Shown here piece after piece: positions 24,836 through 33,121 of a DNA stretch of 46,394 bases. The notes under the pieces are model-generated. The model was not told where the DNA came from, made no database searches, and saw only the letters and a program-made list of their open reading frames with translations. The first letter of the stretch is position 1; each line of letters begins with the position of its first letter. Both the position numbers and the translations under genes were made by a program. The DNA comes from a virus, in the IMG/VR virus record IMGVR_UViG_3300032053_007138, positions 1-46,394 of that record; one strand, written 5' to 3'.

Positions 24836-25750
24836 TTACGCAGTCAGAGCAGAGAAACGACCCTGGAGACGAGGATTGTCTCCCGCAAGTAAACCAGCCC
24901 AATAGATCTTGGCAGTTGCGACATCCTGATTCACGGGCTTGATGAAGGGCTCAAGCTTGAAGTCACGCTTGGAGTGCGTGTACAGCTTGACATAGTCTTC
25001 ATTGACCATGAACAAGTAAGAGGTCGGGCAACGGTTGTCAACGATCACGGGCACTCCACGGAACGTCACGTTGGTCCAACCAGCGTCGGCGACTTTGGAG
25101 TCCATGAAGCGCTGCTGAGGCTGGAGCAGGCTGAAGTAGCTGTCCCAGATAGCCTGCGTGGTCACCATCAGGGTCGGGTGCACGTTTCCGATTGTGCACA
25201 GACCGAACAGGCTCTCCATCTTGGGGATGGTGAGTGTCGTGGTCGTGCTGTCAACCTGAGCGTCCCACCATGTGTAGGTCGAGCTATCAATACCACCGTA
25301 GGTACGGCTGGTGCTGATCATAGTCTGCAGGCCTACGAGAGCTGCTGCGGAAGTACCGGTGTACACGTCAGCACCCATGGTGTAAGCGAGGGACTTTTCA
25401 GCGAGCTGGACCTTGGACTTGACAAAGCTGACCTTAGCAGCGTCACCGCTGTTCTTCAGCTCATCGAGACCAGTGATCGTGATATTGCCGTAGTACTGTT
25501 TCCAGACGTATTCTGCCGACGTCACCTGGTCATTCGGTGTAGTCGAGAGAGTGTCTGCACCCACGTAGCTGCCAGCTGCGGAAGTCACAGCGTACGCTAC
25601 GGGCATGAGTACACGCTCTCCACCGTCAAGTTTTTCCTGCTTGTCACGCAGACGAGACAGGAGCACGTTGCTCCTGAAAATGTTGTCGACGAGCTTGGGC
25701 TTGAAATACTTCTCTGTAATGCTAGATATTTCGTTGTAAGTGAGAGCCAT
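24836..25750 (-). CDS. Major capsid protein (HK97-type)
   Basis: 304 residues from ATG 25750; the longer in-frame start at 25765 lies inside the HNH gene. Position after scaffold and before decoration proteins, size, and features such as LTYNEISSITEKYFKPK, an Ala/Thr-rich centre and the C-terminal GVPVIVDNRCP fit HK97-fold capsid proteins. Its ribosome site (GGAG) lies within the last codons of the HNH gene. A strong hairpin follows its stop. Confidence 0.78.
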   Translation of the reverse strand: MALTYNEISSITEKYFKPKLVDNIFRSNVLLSRLRDKQEKLDGGERVLMPVAYAVTSAAGSYVGADTLSTTPNDQVTSAEYVWKQYYGNITITGLDELKNSGDAAKVSFVKSKVQLAEKSLAYTMGADVYTGTSAAALVGLQTMISTSRTYGGIDSSTYTWWDAQVDSTTTTLTIPKMESLFGLCTIGNVHPTLMVTTQAIWDSYFSLLQPQQRFMDSKVADAGWTNVTFRGVPVIVDNRCPTSYLFMVNEDYVKLYTHSKRDFKLEPFIKPVNQDVATAKIYWAGLLAGDNPRLQGRFSALTA

Positions 25751-25754
25751 GATG

Positions 25755-26189
25755 TCAATCTCCAATGTTAAGATAGTGAATCATCTTCGAAAGAATGCTT
25801 ACGTCTTCTCTGGCCAAACCCAGGGCTGTGTTACATCGGTGACACAAGAGTCCACGAATCTCACCCGTCCTGTGATTGTGGTCAACATGAAAACGTCCTC
25901 TGCCTCCTGCTTCAGGAGCCTTACAGATTTTACAAACATTCCCCTGTTCAAGTAGTTTTGCATCATACTGCTCGGTAGTTAGGCTGTACTTCCTCAGATT
26001 GTGCTCCCTCGTACACTCCGGCGAACCCGAATAAGAGCCTTTTTTTGACTCATTCTGATAAGCCTTCTCACACTTCTTACACGCGCAGAAACGGTAGTCC
26101 TTTTTCTTGTACCTAGGACTGTTTCTATGCCTGAGAGAGAACGAGGACTCTGGCTTCTCTACCTTACACCTGACGCACGTTTTCATCAT
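25755..26189 (-). CDS. HNH endonuclease of the endonuclease VII-like family
   Basis: 144 residues. Zinc and catalytic residues are all present: C86/C89 (VCKIC), HVDHNHRTG (101-109), and C116/C119 followed by N120 (LCHRCN). YSLTTEQYDAKLLEQGNVC is the usual lead-in of endonuclease VII/HNH homing-type enzymes. An extra Cys pair set (CVRC, CACKKC) lies at the N-terminus. It sits between scaffold and capsid genes, a known type of place for free-standing homing endonucleases. Its 3' end supplies the capsid ribosome site. A packaging or resolvase role is the alternative. Confidence 0.85.
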   Translation of the reverse strand: MMKTCVRCKVEKPESSFSLRHRNSPRYKKKDYRFCACKKCEKAYQNESKKGSYSGSPECTREHNLRKYSLTTEQYDAKLLEQGNVCKICKAPEAGGRGRFHVDHNHRTGEIRGLLCHRCNTALGLAREDVSILSKMIHYLNIGD

Positions 26190-26221
26190 AACTACCTCCT
26201 GAACAGTAATATAGGTAGTTA
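26189..26221 (-). promoter_or_regulatory. Hairpin partly covering the HNH ribosome site
   Basis: TAACTACC (26189-26196) and GGTAGTTA (26214-26221) are a perfect eight-base inverted repeat with a 17-base loop. On the leftward mRNA the first arm begins with the scaffold stop codon, and the second arm holds the last two G of the ribosome site AGGAGG (26200-26195) and the A of the HNH start codon. It would restrict HNH translation unless a ribosome finishing the scaffold opens it. Confidence 0.6.
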
Positions 26222-27115
26222 CGATTGTATACCGTAGTCCTGTTGGACCAGTTTAGCTATCTGATCGTACCCCATCTCAGCGGTGTTCACAGGTGCCGCG
26301 GGTGACGCCCCACGAGATTTACCACCTGATACTACTCCCGCCTTCTTGGCAGCGGCTTGGTTCTCAGTAGCTTTCTTTATACCAGTAATCTCAGCGGACT
26401 TCGTGTGCGAGTCCCACATTAGATCACGGTACGCAGTCTCGAGTTTTACGCCTCCCAGTTCGTACGCATGCTTCATCACTTCTTTAGTCAAAGTGAGGCC
26501 GTTGGATGAGGGTGTGTCCCAATCATCACGGGCGTACTTTGACTTAAGAGATTCGACTTCGGCATGTATCTCCTGGTCAGCTTTCTCTTTCTGCTGCTCT
26601 TGCTGAGACTTCTCCCACTCTGCCTTCCAGCCCTTTAAGTCCTGGATCTCTTTAAGGAGCTCCGGGGGTATAGAGGACTGTGATGGTGCTGCAGTCGCTG
26701 TGGGCGCTGTGCCCGGTGTCAAGCTATCTTGATACCACTGCATGAGTTTCTCTCGGAACCCCGGATTCTTTTCGAACGCTGCCTCTAATTTCGCGTACTG
26801 ATCATACTGCTGGGACTTGCCGTTGAGTTGATCTTCACGCTGCTTTAGCTCATGCATTCTCTGAGAGTACGAGTATCCCTGCTGAGCCAGAGAGACCAGA
26901 TGGTTCTTGTCCTTGGGTACGATAGTTTGGTCTCGGAACTTGAGTTGCCATTCTTTCGCATTCCAATTCGGATCACCACCGACCGTCTGCTCAGACTTAC
27001 CTGCTGTATTTTCGGTGCCTTCACGGGGAGCTTCTTCTGTCTGAGTCTCTACGCCTGTAGGTTGCTCAGCATCCAAAATTTCCTGTGAAGTCATGTTCTC
27101 AGTTGCTACTGGCAT
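26219..27115 (-). CDS. Scaffold protein
   Basis: 298 residues, highly charged and Gln/Lys/Glu-rich. It has a disordered N-terminus with many Glu/Thr and a long helical middle (KGWKAEWEKSQQEQQKEKAD, about residues 160-180) likely to form a coiled coil. Basic residues and Gly/Ala occur near the C-terminus (AGVVSGGKSRGASPAAP), the usual capsid-binding end. It lies directly upstream of the capsid gene except for the inserted HNH gene. No protease motif is seen. Confidence 0.75.
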   Translation of the reverse strand: MPVATENMTSQEILDAEQPTGVETQTEEAPREGTENTAGKSEQTVGGDPNWNAKEWQLKFRDQTIVPKDKNHLVSLAQQGYSYSQRMHELKQREDQLNGKSQQYDQYAKLEAAFEKNPGFREKLMQWYQDSLTPGTAPTATAAPSQSSIPPELLKEIQDLKGWKAEWEKSQQEQQKEKADQEIHAEVESLKSKYARDDWDTPSSNGLTLTKEVMKHAYELGGVKLETAYRDLMWDSHTKSAEITGIKKATENQAAAKKAGVVSGGKSRGASPAAPVNTAEMGYDQIAKLVQQDYGIQS

Positions 27116-27177
27116 TTGTCATCCCTTTGGTGAGGTGCTCTCGCATTGCTCCCTGCAGCTTTCGCCCCAGGATTTAC

Positions 27178-27429
27178 TTAGTCAGCCATACAATCAAACG
27201 AGCCGTCTGAGCTGGGCGTTGCGCCGTTGCTCACTGAGGGCAGAGCGTTCGCCGGGTCACCCAGAGCTGCGGGGCTCATAGAGCGTCCCACGAAATTGGT
27301 CTCGGGAGAATCTAAAGGTCCACCCTTAGAAGCTCCGTTAGAACCGAAAGCATTGTTCATACTTTCTTTGTCCCCGCCTGTGCTCCATCCATCGTCGCCT
27401 TTGTAAACACTCTCTAAAGATCCACCCAT
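27178..27429 (-). CDS. Small hypothetical late protein
   Basis: 83 residues, Ser/Gly/Asp/Asn-rich and probably disordered, behind the strong site CAGGAGGTC. It lies between the Pro/Ala/Gln-rich protein and the scaffold; the following 62 bases (27116-27177) hold nothing I recognise. A minor head protein is possible. No family is recognised. Confidence 0.6.
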   Translation of the reverse strand: MGGSLESVYKGDDGWSTGGDKESMNNAFGSNGASKGGPLDSPETNFVGRSMSPAALGDPANALPSVSNGATPSSDGSFDCMAD

Positions 27430-27442
27430 ACTGACCTCCTGG

Positions 27443-27973
27443 TTATAGTATTACTGGTTGTTTGCTGACTGGACGCTGACCCTGTGACTGCCCGAACGGC
27501 TTGATATTTTTACCAGCTCCCATAGGAGTCTGGGTCATAGGTTTTGGAGCAGCCGGAGCAGGCACGGGAGCTGCCTGAGGCTGCGGTGCAGGGGCCTGTG
27601 CCACGGGAGCTGGAGCCTGAGGTGCAGCGGGAGCAGGTTGTGGTGCTCCAGGCGCAGCGGGAGCCTGAGCGTTAAAGGATCCTCTCTGCAAACTCGGAGT
27701 AGCCATCTCTTTGAGCAGACCCGAGAACGCTGTAGACATTCTCTGAGCGTTGGGTACTCCGCTTTGCTTCGCACTCTGTATAGTGATTCCAATAAGCTGC
27801 ATCGCTTGCATGATCGGATTCATCATCCTGAGTGCAGCCGGGTCACCCTGGGGAGCTTCTTGAGGTGCGCCCTGAGGACCAGCCATAGGAGCCTGAGGCA
27901 TAGCGGGAGCTTGAGGCCCTGCTGCCTGAGGCATCACATCCTGAGTGGGCGGGTACGCTGACATCTGTGGCAT
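27443..27973 (-). CDS. Pro/Ala/Gln-rich late protein
   Basis: 176 residues. Residues about 1-45 and 100-145 are runs of Pro, Ala and Gln (PAAPGAPQPAPAAPQAPAPV). Between them is a helical domain (MMNPIMQAMQLIGITIQSAK, about 49-68). The basic C-terminus ends KQPVIL. Such proteins often sit next to portal genes and are thought to be minor head or assembly factors. The function is not determined. Confidence 0.65.
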   Translation of the reverse strand: MPQMSAYPPTQDVMPQAAGPQAPAMPQAPMAGPQGAPQEAPQGDPAALRMMNPIMQAMQLIGITIQSAKQSGVPNAQRMSTAFSGLLKEMATPSLQRGSFNAQAPAAPGAPQPAPAAPQAPAPVAQAPAPQPQAAPVPAPAAPKPMTQTPMGAGKNIKPFGQSQGQRPVSKQPVIL

Positions 27974-27985
27974 AGGGGACTCCTT

Positions 27986-29971
27986 TTATTGTCCTGGTCC
28001 TACTGGTGCGGCACCCATCTGGGCGTACGCGTCAGGTCCTTGTGGTGCTGGTTGTGCTGCTGCTTGCTGTGCTGCCTGCGCAGCAGCGTCAGCTTGTTTC
28101 TTCTGATCCATACGACGCATGATCTCGTCTTTTTTAGGAAATTCCACTGCGTCTAGTAAAGCTTCTTGATCGATAGCTTGAGCCTGGTATAGCTGAAACG
28201 CGAGGTTACTCCTACGCTGCTTCATAAATGGCAGACTCGTACCCGCTTGCACCTCTACATCGAACTCACCTTTAGAAGGGGCAGTCTGCTGCCACTCAGT
28301 TACCGCTACATACTGCCGTGTAGACGGCGAGAACTGGTATTGTTTAGAATTAGCCACGTAGCGCTTGGTCGGGATCATCTCTTGAGAGTCAGGGAATTGA
28401 TCAGGATACGGATTACCTTGCTGCTGCTGTTCTTCACGGCTAAAGAAAATCTCATAGAACTCAGGCCACTCCTGTGCCCCTGTGATACGTACGACTCTCG
28501 GTGACGTATAAAACTGTAGCATCCGTGATGTCACCATATAACCGAGTTGTATTAGAGACGCTTGTAGATTTCGTTCCTTTAAACGTATACGAGTTTGGTC
28601 CGCATCCTGTAGAGACTGTATAGCGCTGGCTGCCGTGACCCCGGTAGGTGTACGCCCACGAGATGTATCGTGCACACCGCTCTGCTGATCTATGAGTCGC
28701 ATGAGCAGGTTATAGAACTCGAAAACTTCGTTTGGTAGCGCTGGGGCCTGCTCACGTCTGACCTCAGTACCACGTTTCTTAGGGATGATCATTCCCACCT
28801 GATTGGTGAGTGACGCTGGGTTGACTCCACTATCGTCGTCGATGATCCATACCGCATTGGTCATCCTATTGCACCAGTCAGTGATCGTCGCGCCGACCTT
28901 ATTAATCAACTTCTGGGTTTCCATGATGGGGCCGACTTCACCCTCACCCCAGAAACTACCAGGTATCACTGTGTCAACGAATCTCACGTACGGGAATTTT
29001 CCATCAGCGTATGGATTGTCTACAGCCTGCAGGAGTACACGGCTGTCAGGGAGCACGGTGATTACACGACCACGCGGATACTTTTTCTTTAGGATGACTT
29101 TCTGCTCGCCCGTAGTTTTGTCTTCGATAGCCTGCTCATCGAGAGTCTCGTCACGCACCCAGCACTCGAATACTCTCACGACCTTTAGTTGCCCTGCTGT
29201 AGATGACGTGTTCTTGTCAGCGTCACCATTGCTCTGTAATGGTATGTCCTGATCGTTAGGAGACTGTAGCGTGACCTCACCGCTGAAAGATTTGCTCGTC
29301 TGCTTCTCAGCCTTGGGGTCTGTAGCAGTGCGGGATCCAGTAATGTACTGGGCCTTGTCAGGGAATTTTACTTTTAGCTCAGACGTAGGCATCCATTTCT
29401 CTTCGATCACGAACTTAGCATCTGTGAAATCTGTAGCATCAGCGTCTACGTAAATATTACGGGGGTCTATACGTGTGCACTCTATATCCCCGATACCATC
29501 GAGCTCATCGTTCCACACACATTTCATGATACCCGCAGGGAATATGAGAGAGTCGAGTATGCTCGTAGTGAGTACGAGCTGCATGTTCCGCCTCTCCCAC
29601 CAGTTCTCTACTAATTTCTGCATAGTATCAGCGAACTGATAGTCGGACGGCTCCTGAGGATTGACATCGAAATCGGGACTCGCGTCCGTCATGATCGGAA
29701 GGATAGTCTGTACCGTAGCACGTATGATATTCATGGACGGGGACGCTTTATAGGATGGTCTGCGCCAGTCCCATTGTGCTCCCTGATACCATTTCAACCA
29801 TTTGTCCCAGTCCTGATCGTAATTTTTTCTTACCTGTTTTCCCTGTGTGTAAAGACGTACAGCCAATTTGAAATCAGGGTCCTGGTCACCACGTGAGTCA
29901 TCTCTAGGCACTACCCTTGGAGCATCCTGTGGTGAATTTATATCTCTCAAACCTTCAAACTGATCTGCCAT
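27986..29971 (-). CDS. Portal protein
   Basis: 661 residues, the size of P22-like portals. Telling parts are KWYQGAQWDWRRPSYKASPS near residue 62, a TVQTILPIMTDASPDFDV segment, and INKVGATITDWCNRMTNA in the stem/wing region. The C-terminal 40 residues are a Gln/Ala-rich helix (AAAQAAQQAAAQPAPQG), as in the P22 portal barrel. It forms the twelve-fold ring through which DNA is packed. It follows the pentamer tract and terminator at 29992-30101. Confidence 0.82.
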   Translation of the reverse strand: MADQFEGLRDINSPQDAPRVVPRDDSRGDQDPDFKLAVRLYTQGKQVRKNYDQDWDKWLKWYQGAQWDWRRPSYKASPSMNIIRATVQTILPIMTDASPDFDVNPQEPSDYQFADTMQKLVENWWERRNMQLVLTTSILDSLIFPAGIMKCVWNDELDGIGDIECTRIDPRNIYVDADATDFTDAKFVIEEKWMPTSELKVKFPDKAQYITGSRTATDPKAEKQTSKSFSGEVTLQSPNDQDIPLQSNGDADKNTSSTAGQLKVVRVFECWVRDETLDEQAIEDKTTGEQKVILKKKYPRGRVITVLPDSRVLLQAVDNPYADGKFPYVRFVDTVIPGSFWGEGEVGPIMETQKLINKVGATITDWCNRMTNAVWIIDDDSGVNPASLTNQVGMIIPKKRGTEVRREQAPALPNEVFEFYNLLMRLIDQQSGVHDTSRGRTPTGVTAASAIQSLQDADQTRIRLKERNLQASLIQLGYMVTSRMLQFYTSPRVVRITGAQEWPEFYEIFFSREEQQQQGNPYPDQFPDSQEMIPTKRYVANSKQYQFSPSTRQYVAVTEWQQTAPSKGEFDVEVQAGTSLPFMKQRRSNLAFQLYQAQAIDQEALLDAVEFPKKDEIMRRMDQKKQADAAAQAAQQAAAQPAPQGPDAYAQMGAAPVGPGQ

Positions 29972-29991
29972 AATAGTATATTACCCTCAGC

Positions 29992-30071
29992 TGAGATCAA
30001 TTGAAATGGTGTGACCTGACATGAGAAGACAGGGCCTGAAATGAGTTGAACTGAGTAGACATCATTTGATC
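29992..30071 (+). repeat. Phased TGANN pentamer array (16 units)
   Basis: Sixteen consecutive pentamers in one phase, beginning TGAGA TCAAT TGAAA TGGTG; ten are exact TGANN and the rest are one or two changes away. The tract lies between a hairpin and the portal start. Its TGA units are on the + strand, opposite to the neighbouring genes. It belongs to the same kind as the arrays at 35069, 35270 and 35891. Confidence 0.75.
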
Positions 30072-30075
30072 TCCT

Positions 30076-30101
30076 AAAGCCCGGGTGCAAACCTGGGCTT
30101 T
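30076..30101. terminator. Hairpin terminator between FmdB-like gene and portal
   Basis: AAAGCCCGGGT (30076-30086) pairs with ACCTGGGCTTT (30091-30101) across a four-base loop, with one G-U pair on the rightward RNA or one A-C mismatch on the leftward RNA. It overlaps the stop codon of the leftward FmdB-like gene and ends in TTT on either strand. It probably reduces read-through from the terminase genes into portal, or guards against rightward transcription. Confidence 0.6.
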
Positions 30102-30405
30102 AACTTTCTATATGATACTCCTGAGATATTTCGTGTAAGTCAGGATACTTAGATAACTCCGGTGCCGCGGCTTGTGGTTTCGAATCTCCAATCGGCACCA
30201 GCTCTCCTCCGGTCTCGATCTTATGTCGAGCACACATCTCTCTATCTGCTACACCCACCGTCATAAAATTCAGACGCGGTGCTGTGTATATCCGTGTCAT
30301 CGCTATGGTACACACAGGACAGATCTCTTCACGTCCTGATAGAGCAGCAGGCTTTATCACGTCGTGGGCGTCCCCACACATAGCGCATCGATACGGGTAA
30401 ATCAT
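30100..30405 (-). CDS. FmdB-like zinc-ribbon protein
   Basis: 101 residues. The N-terminus YPYRCAMCGDAHDVI, with C7/C10 and C29/C32 (ICPVC), followed by MTRIYTAPR, is the FmdB-type zinc ribbon common in phage packaging regions. The C-terminal half is acidic and unlike any family I know. It overlaps the preceding membrane protein gene (ATGA). It may assist terminase or portal; the role is unproven. Confidence 0.75.
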   Translation of the reverse strand: MIYPYRCAMCGDAHDVIKPAALSGREEICPVCTIAMTRIYTAPRLNFMTVGVADREMCARHKIETGGELVPIGDSKPQAAAPELSKYPDLHEISQEYHIES

Positions 30406-30560
30406 TTGGCTTTCTTTGATACTATTTGCATCTCATGTACGCGCCCACCAAAATATCCCAGTAGCGCAGTCACGATAGCCACGATGCCGGTGACTATGAT
30501 ATTTATAGCTGAAAGCATGTTTGGACCGACTTCTTGGACATGTTTTAGAGAGTCGACCAT
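30402..30560 (-). CDS. Small single-span membrane protein (holin candidate)
   Basis: 52 residues, start CAT 30558-30560 behind AAGGAGG, stop TGA overlapping the next ATG. Residues about 19-38 are one hydrophobic helix (INIIVTGIVAIVTALLGYFG) between a polar N-terminus and a Lys-rich end (VSKKAK). Size and topology fit a one-span holin or membrane-associated late protein, but no endolysin gene is nearby. It is the only protein of this kind in the late block. Confidence 0.6.
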   Translation of the reverse strand: MVDSLKHVQEVGPNMLSAINIIVTGIVAIVTALLGYFGGRVHEMQIVSKKAK

Positions 30561-30569
30561 AGTGCCTCC

Positions 30570-31964
30570 TTAAAGATCGTTGTACCAATCTAGCTGCTGT
30601 TTCGGTATCAGCTCTGCAGCCTGTGCTCTCAAAACTTTTGCTTTGCGCTCACCCGTGAGCCAGCTATATATGCCTACTAGTCCGTAGCGTACTTCATCAC
30701 AAACATCGTCTGCCCATGAGGTAGTCTTCAGATACTCCTCAGGCTTATTAGGATTGATCATCACGGATGGCACTGCTTCTTCATACTGAGTGTTGTATCG
30801 GTCTATATAGAAAACTTGTGGCTTGCCATTTCTCGCTTTGAACAGGTCCTGCATAATCATGCAGCCGTTTGCCCTAAAGTCGTTCGCCTGCTCGAACTGT
30901 ACGTCCTTCTTTTGCTTATCGTTCCAGAGCTCTGTAAACTCATCGATCGGCGCTCTCCATGTCAGCTCGTTAATCTTACTGGTAGTCCAGGCATCTCTGC
31001 CTACCCACACCGTCTTCGGGAAATATCCTTTAGTCGGCCTATGAGAACTGATCTGATCGTATATCTCTTTTGCATGGTCTCTGATACTCGTGAGTTTATT
31101 ACAGTACGTCATCATCCTGTGTATGCACCCATCTGGACTCACGTACCACAGCCCAAACGATGTGTGATGGCTCGCTCCGATATCCATACTGCCAAAGAGC
31201 CTCTGATGACTACTGGTCTCATCTATCTGGAACTCAGGCTCTAACATTAGATCCTTATTAAACTCTTGGAAGAAGCTGCCCTCCGCCAGGTCCCATGAGC
31301 CATCACGCCAGGCTCTACGCAAACGCTCAGGTAAAGAGTCCAAGTATGCAACGTACGCGGGGTCGTTGTCCGTGATCGCCGGGTTGTCATCAACTTTACT
31401 CTGGATGAAGATTCTGGTAGCGCCCGTTTGTGGGTCGTAGTACGTTTTTGAGTGTGCACAATCTACCCACCTCCGTTTTACCCAGCTATGGCCTTTACCG
31501 CCCGGGTTCGTGGTACAGAATACTTGAGGGATCAGAGTAGGGTCGGAGCTTCTTAGGGAGCCTAGTAACTTGAGGTAGTCTTCTTCGTTATCAAAAACGT
31601 CCGTGAGCTCTTCGATCAAAATCTTTTGATACTCTTGACCGAGGTACATGCCTACTGCTGACGGATCGCCCCAGTGACCGAGAGCTATTATCGCCCCACT
31701 CGGGAATCTGATTTCGGCAGGCATCGTAAAGATTTCTGCCATGCCGTGCATGAACACTCGGGCTTTAGATACCCAGTCTGCCAGGTCTTTGAAGCTCTTA
31801 CGTAGAACCAGTCCTCTGAACCGAGGGTTTGAGATATACTCAGGCTCTATCAGCCAAGCCATACCGCAGGCAGTCTTACCGCCACCTCTCGCACCACCGT
31901 ATAAGAGTTCTCTTTCAGAACGTGCGAGGGCCGCTTCTTGCCGTGGGAAAGGTTCCCACTTCAT
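30570..31964 (-). CDS. Terminase large subunit
   Basis: 464 residues. Walker A is GGARGGGKT (23-31), and the Walker B region is ILIEEL (115-120), with Glu at the usual Asp position. The coupling motif is CTTNPGG (150-156). The nuclease domain begins with SMDIGAS (Asp261) and has later acids (GRDAW, WADDVCDE). It is the ATP-driven packaging motor and cuts the DNA. It overlaps the small subunit stop by four bases. Confidence 0.92.
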   Translation of the reverse strand: MKWEPFPRQEAALARSERELLYGGARGGGKTACGMAWLIEPEYISNPRFRGLVLRKSFKDLADWVSKARVFMHGMAEIFTMPAEIRFPSGAIIALGHWGDPSAVGMYLGQEYQKILIEELTDVFDNEEDYLKLLGSLRSSDPTLIPQVFCTTNPGGKGHSWVKRRWVDCAHSKTYYDPQTGATRIFIQSKVDDNPAITDNDPAYVAYLDSLPERLRRAWRDGSWDLAEGSFFQEFNKDLMLEPEFQIDETSSHQRLFGSMDIGASHHTSFGLWYVSPDGCIHRMMTYCNKLTSIRDHAKEIYDQISSHRPTKGYFPKTVWVGRDAWTTSKINELTWRAPIDEFTELWNDKQKKDVQFEQANDFRANGCMIMQDLFKARNGKPQVFYIDRYNTQYEEAVPSVMINPNKPEEYLKTTSWADDVCDEVRYGLVGIYSWLTGERKAKVLRAQAAELIPKQQLDWYNDL

Positions 31965-32329
31965 ACTACCGGGGATCCGACGGGGAGTTTATTGGGGAGT
32001 CTTATCACGCCTTCGATCTTACCTGAGTGCTCGATCTCCTGCTTGTCAGACCACCCGAAATTCTTTAGGGCGAATATCTGGAAAGAGGGGTTCTTTACCT
32101 GCTGAGCCTGCTCCTCATAATATTGGGCTACTTTGAGGCGTGCCCATTTTACAGTGCCCGAAAACTCACCCTTCTTTTCATAGGAAAGCAGAGCGTCACG
32201 GTCCTGAAAACCGAGAGCCAATGTTAGCCCTGACATGGATTTCAAAGAGCTGGTATTGAAATAGTCTTCAATTGCTTTTCGAAGTTCTTTAGCACTACGC
32301 CACAACGGAGGCCTACCAACTTTAGCCAT
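31961..32329 (-). CDS. Terminase small subunit
   Basis: 122 residues from ATG 32329 behind GGAG; a GTG two codons earlier is possible. The pattern GRPPLW, then LRKAIEDYF, then LTLALGFQDRDALLSYEKK, then IFALKNFGWSDKQEIEHSG is that of small terminases found beside P22-type large subunits. The N-terminal helices bind the packaging site on DNA. It is the first gene of the leftward late block. Confidence 0.85.
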   Translation of the reverse strand: MAKVGRPPLWRSAKELRKAIEDYFNTSSLKSMSGLTLALGFQDRDALLSYEKKGEFSGTVKWARLKVAQYYEEQAQQVKNPSFQIFALKNFGWSDKQEIEHSGKIEGVIRLPNKLPVGSPVV

Positions 32330-32335
32330 GATCAC

Positions 32336-32431
32336 CGCTCCAACTGAATGGGTTGGGTGTGCACCCCGGAGGGTGACTCACCGATAAAAATGTAGGATTA
32401 TTGTCAATTTAGTCGCGATATACCTCAAATG
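32336..32431 (-). promoter_or_regulatory. Late-block leader with palindrome and TTGACA box
   Basis: This 96-base gap separates the terminase genes from a sigma-like gene transcribed the same way. It holds TTGACA on the leftward strand (32407-32402) and the perfect palindrome GGTGACTCACC (32372-32382). No good TATAAT lies 16-18 bases from the TTGACA box, so if this is the late promoter it needs an activator or another sigma factor. The palindrome could be an operator. Confidence 0.45.
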
Positions 32432-33028
32432 TCAGCATAAAGATGCTTGTAGAGCCTGAAAATCCCTGTAATCCTGTCTAATACCTGCCAAAAGCCCGTG
32501 CACGTTTTGACGGCTGACACCCATTAGATCCGATAATTCCCGCACTTCATACGTTCGCAGTAACCGCATTACACGCAGTTTTGCCTTCCATGAGTACACA
32601 TGACCCTGACTGCACCAGCGCAAGAACGCGTGTACGTCCATGCGTGCATCTGCGTACTCATACGCGCAATCGTACTCACCGATGGTCTCGTGCAGATCTA
32701 CCTCACGTTCGTCCCGTAATATTGCACGTTCGTCCAACGATATGAGATGATCGTACCATCGATCGACTTTGCTTTGATTGATGACCTGCAGCATGCTTCG
32801 GTCCAGGCAAAATCGGATGTAGCTCTCGATCGTCGAGCCGTGACGGCTGTACGACCGCAAAATCCCCGCCACGCGTCCTTTTACATACCAAATATCTAAT
32901 AATGACCTTATTTCATCGTCCATCAGCGATATCCCGCGTCGTTGTAGTATCCATCTAGCGTATCCTATCAAATCGTTGTAGTTTACACGCATAAACTCAC
33001 GATCCGTTATGCCAGGATAGTAGGTCAT
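32432..33028 (-). CDS. Sigma-factor-like protein (leftward)
   Basis: 198 residues. A region 2-like helix block (TIESYIRFCLDRSMLQVINQ and DRWYDHLISLDE) is followed after an acidic linker by a helix-turn-helix of the region 4 type (YEVRELSDLMGVSRQNVHGL). Overall it resembles small phage or ECF sigma factors, though similarity is weak. It lies just upstream of the late block on the same strand, so it may turn on late genes. The start is behind GGAGG. A transcription factor of another kind is possible. Confidence 0.6.
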   Translation of the reverse strand: MTYYPGITDREFMRVNYNDLIGYARWILQRRGISLMDDEIRSLLDIWYVKGRVAGILRSYSRHGSTIESYIRFCLDRSMLQVINQSKVDRWYDHLISLDERAILRDEREVDLHETIGEYDCAYEYADARMDVHAFLRWCSQGHVYSWKAKLRVMRLLRTYEVRELSDLMGVSRQNVHGLLAGIRQDYRDFQALQASLC

Positions 33029-33085
33029 GTGTCCTCCGTGGGTATGTGGATTGGGATGTTGATAAGATATATTATGTCCGACTCA

Positions 33086-33121
33086 TTTACAAGTGTTGAC
33101 AATGGTGTGTATATTAGGGGT
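33086..33121 (+). promoter_or_regulatory. Promoter for the rightward sigma-like gene (leaderless)
   Basis: TATATT at 33110-33115, with TTTACA at 33086-33091 (18-base spacer) or TTACAA one base later (17-base spacer). The transcript should start at about 33122, exactly the ATG. No Shine-Dalgarno sequence at a usable distance precedes this ATG, as AGGGG ends only one base before it. The element has the same TATATT-AG form as the promoters at 830 and 33771. Confidence 0.55.

Noticed and set aside
24974-25771. Rightward open frame of 265 codons opposite the major capsid gene
   Set aside because: It is exactly antisense to the capsid gene, has no ribosome site and no sensible protein pattern; it results from the codon bias of the true gene.
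32402-32407. Standard sigma70 late promoter
   Set aside because: The TTGACA box has no acceptable -10 box at 16-18 bases; listed only as a possible activated promoter.
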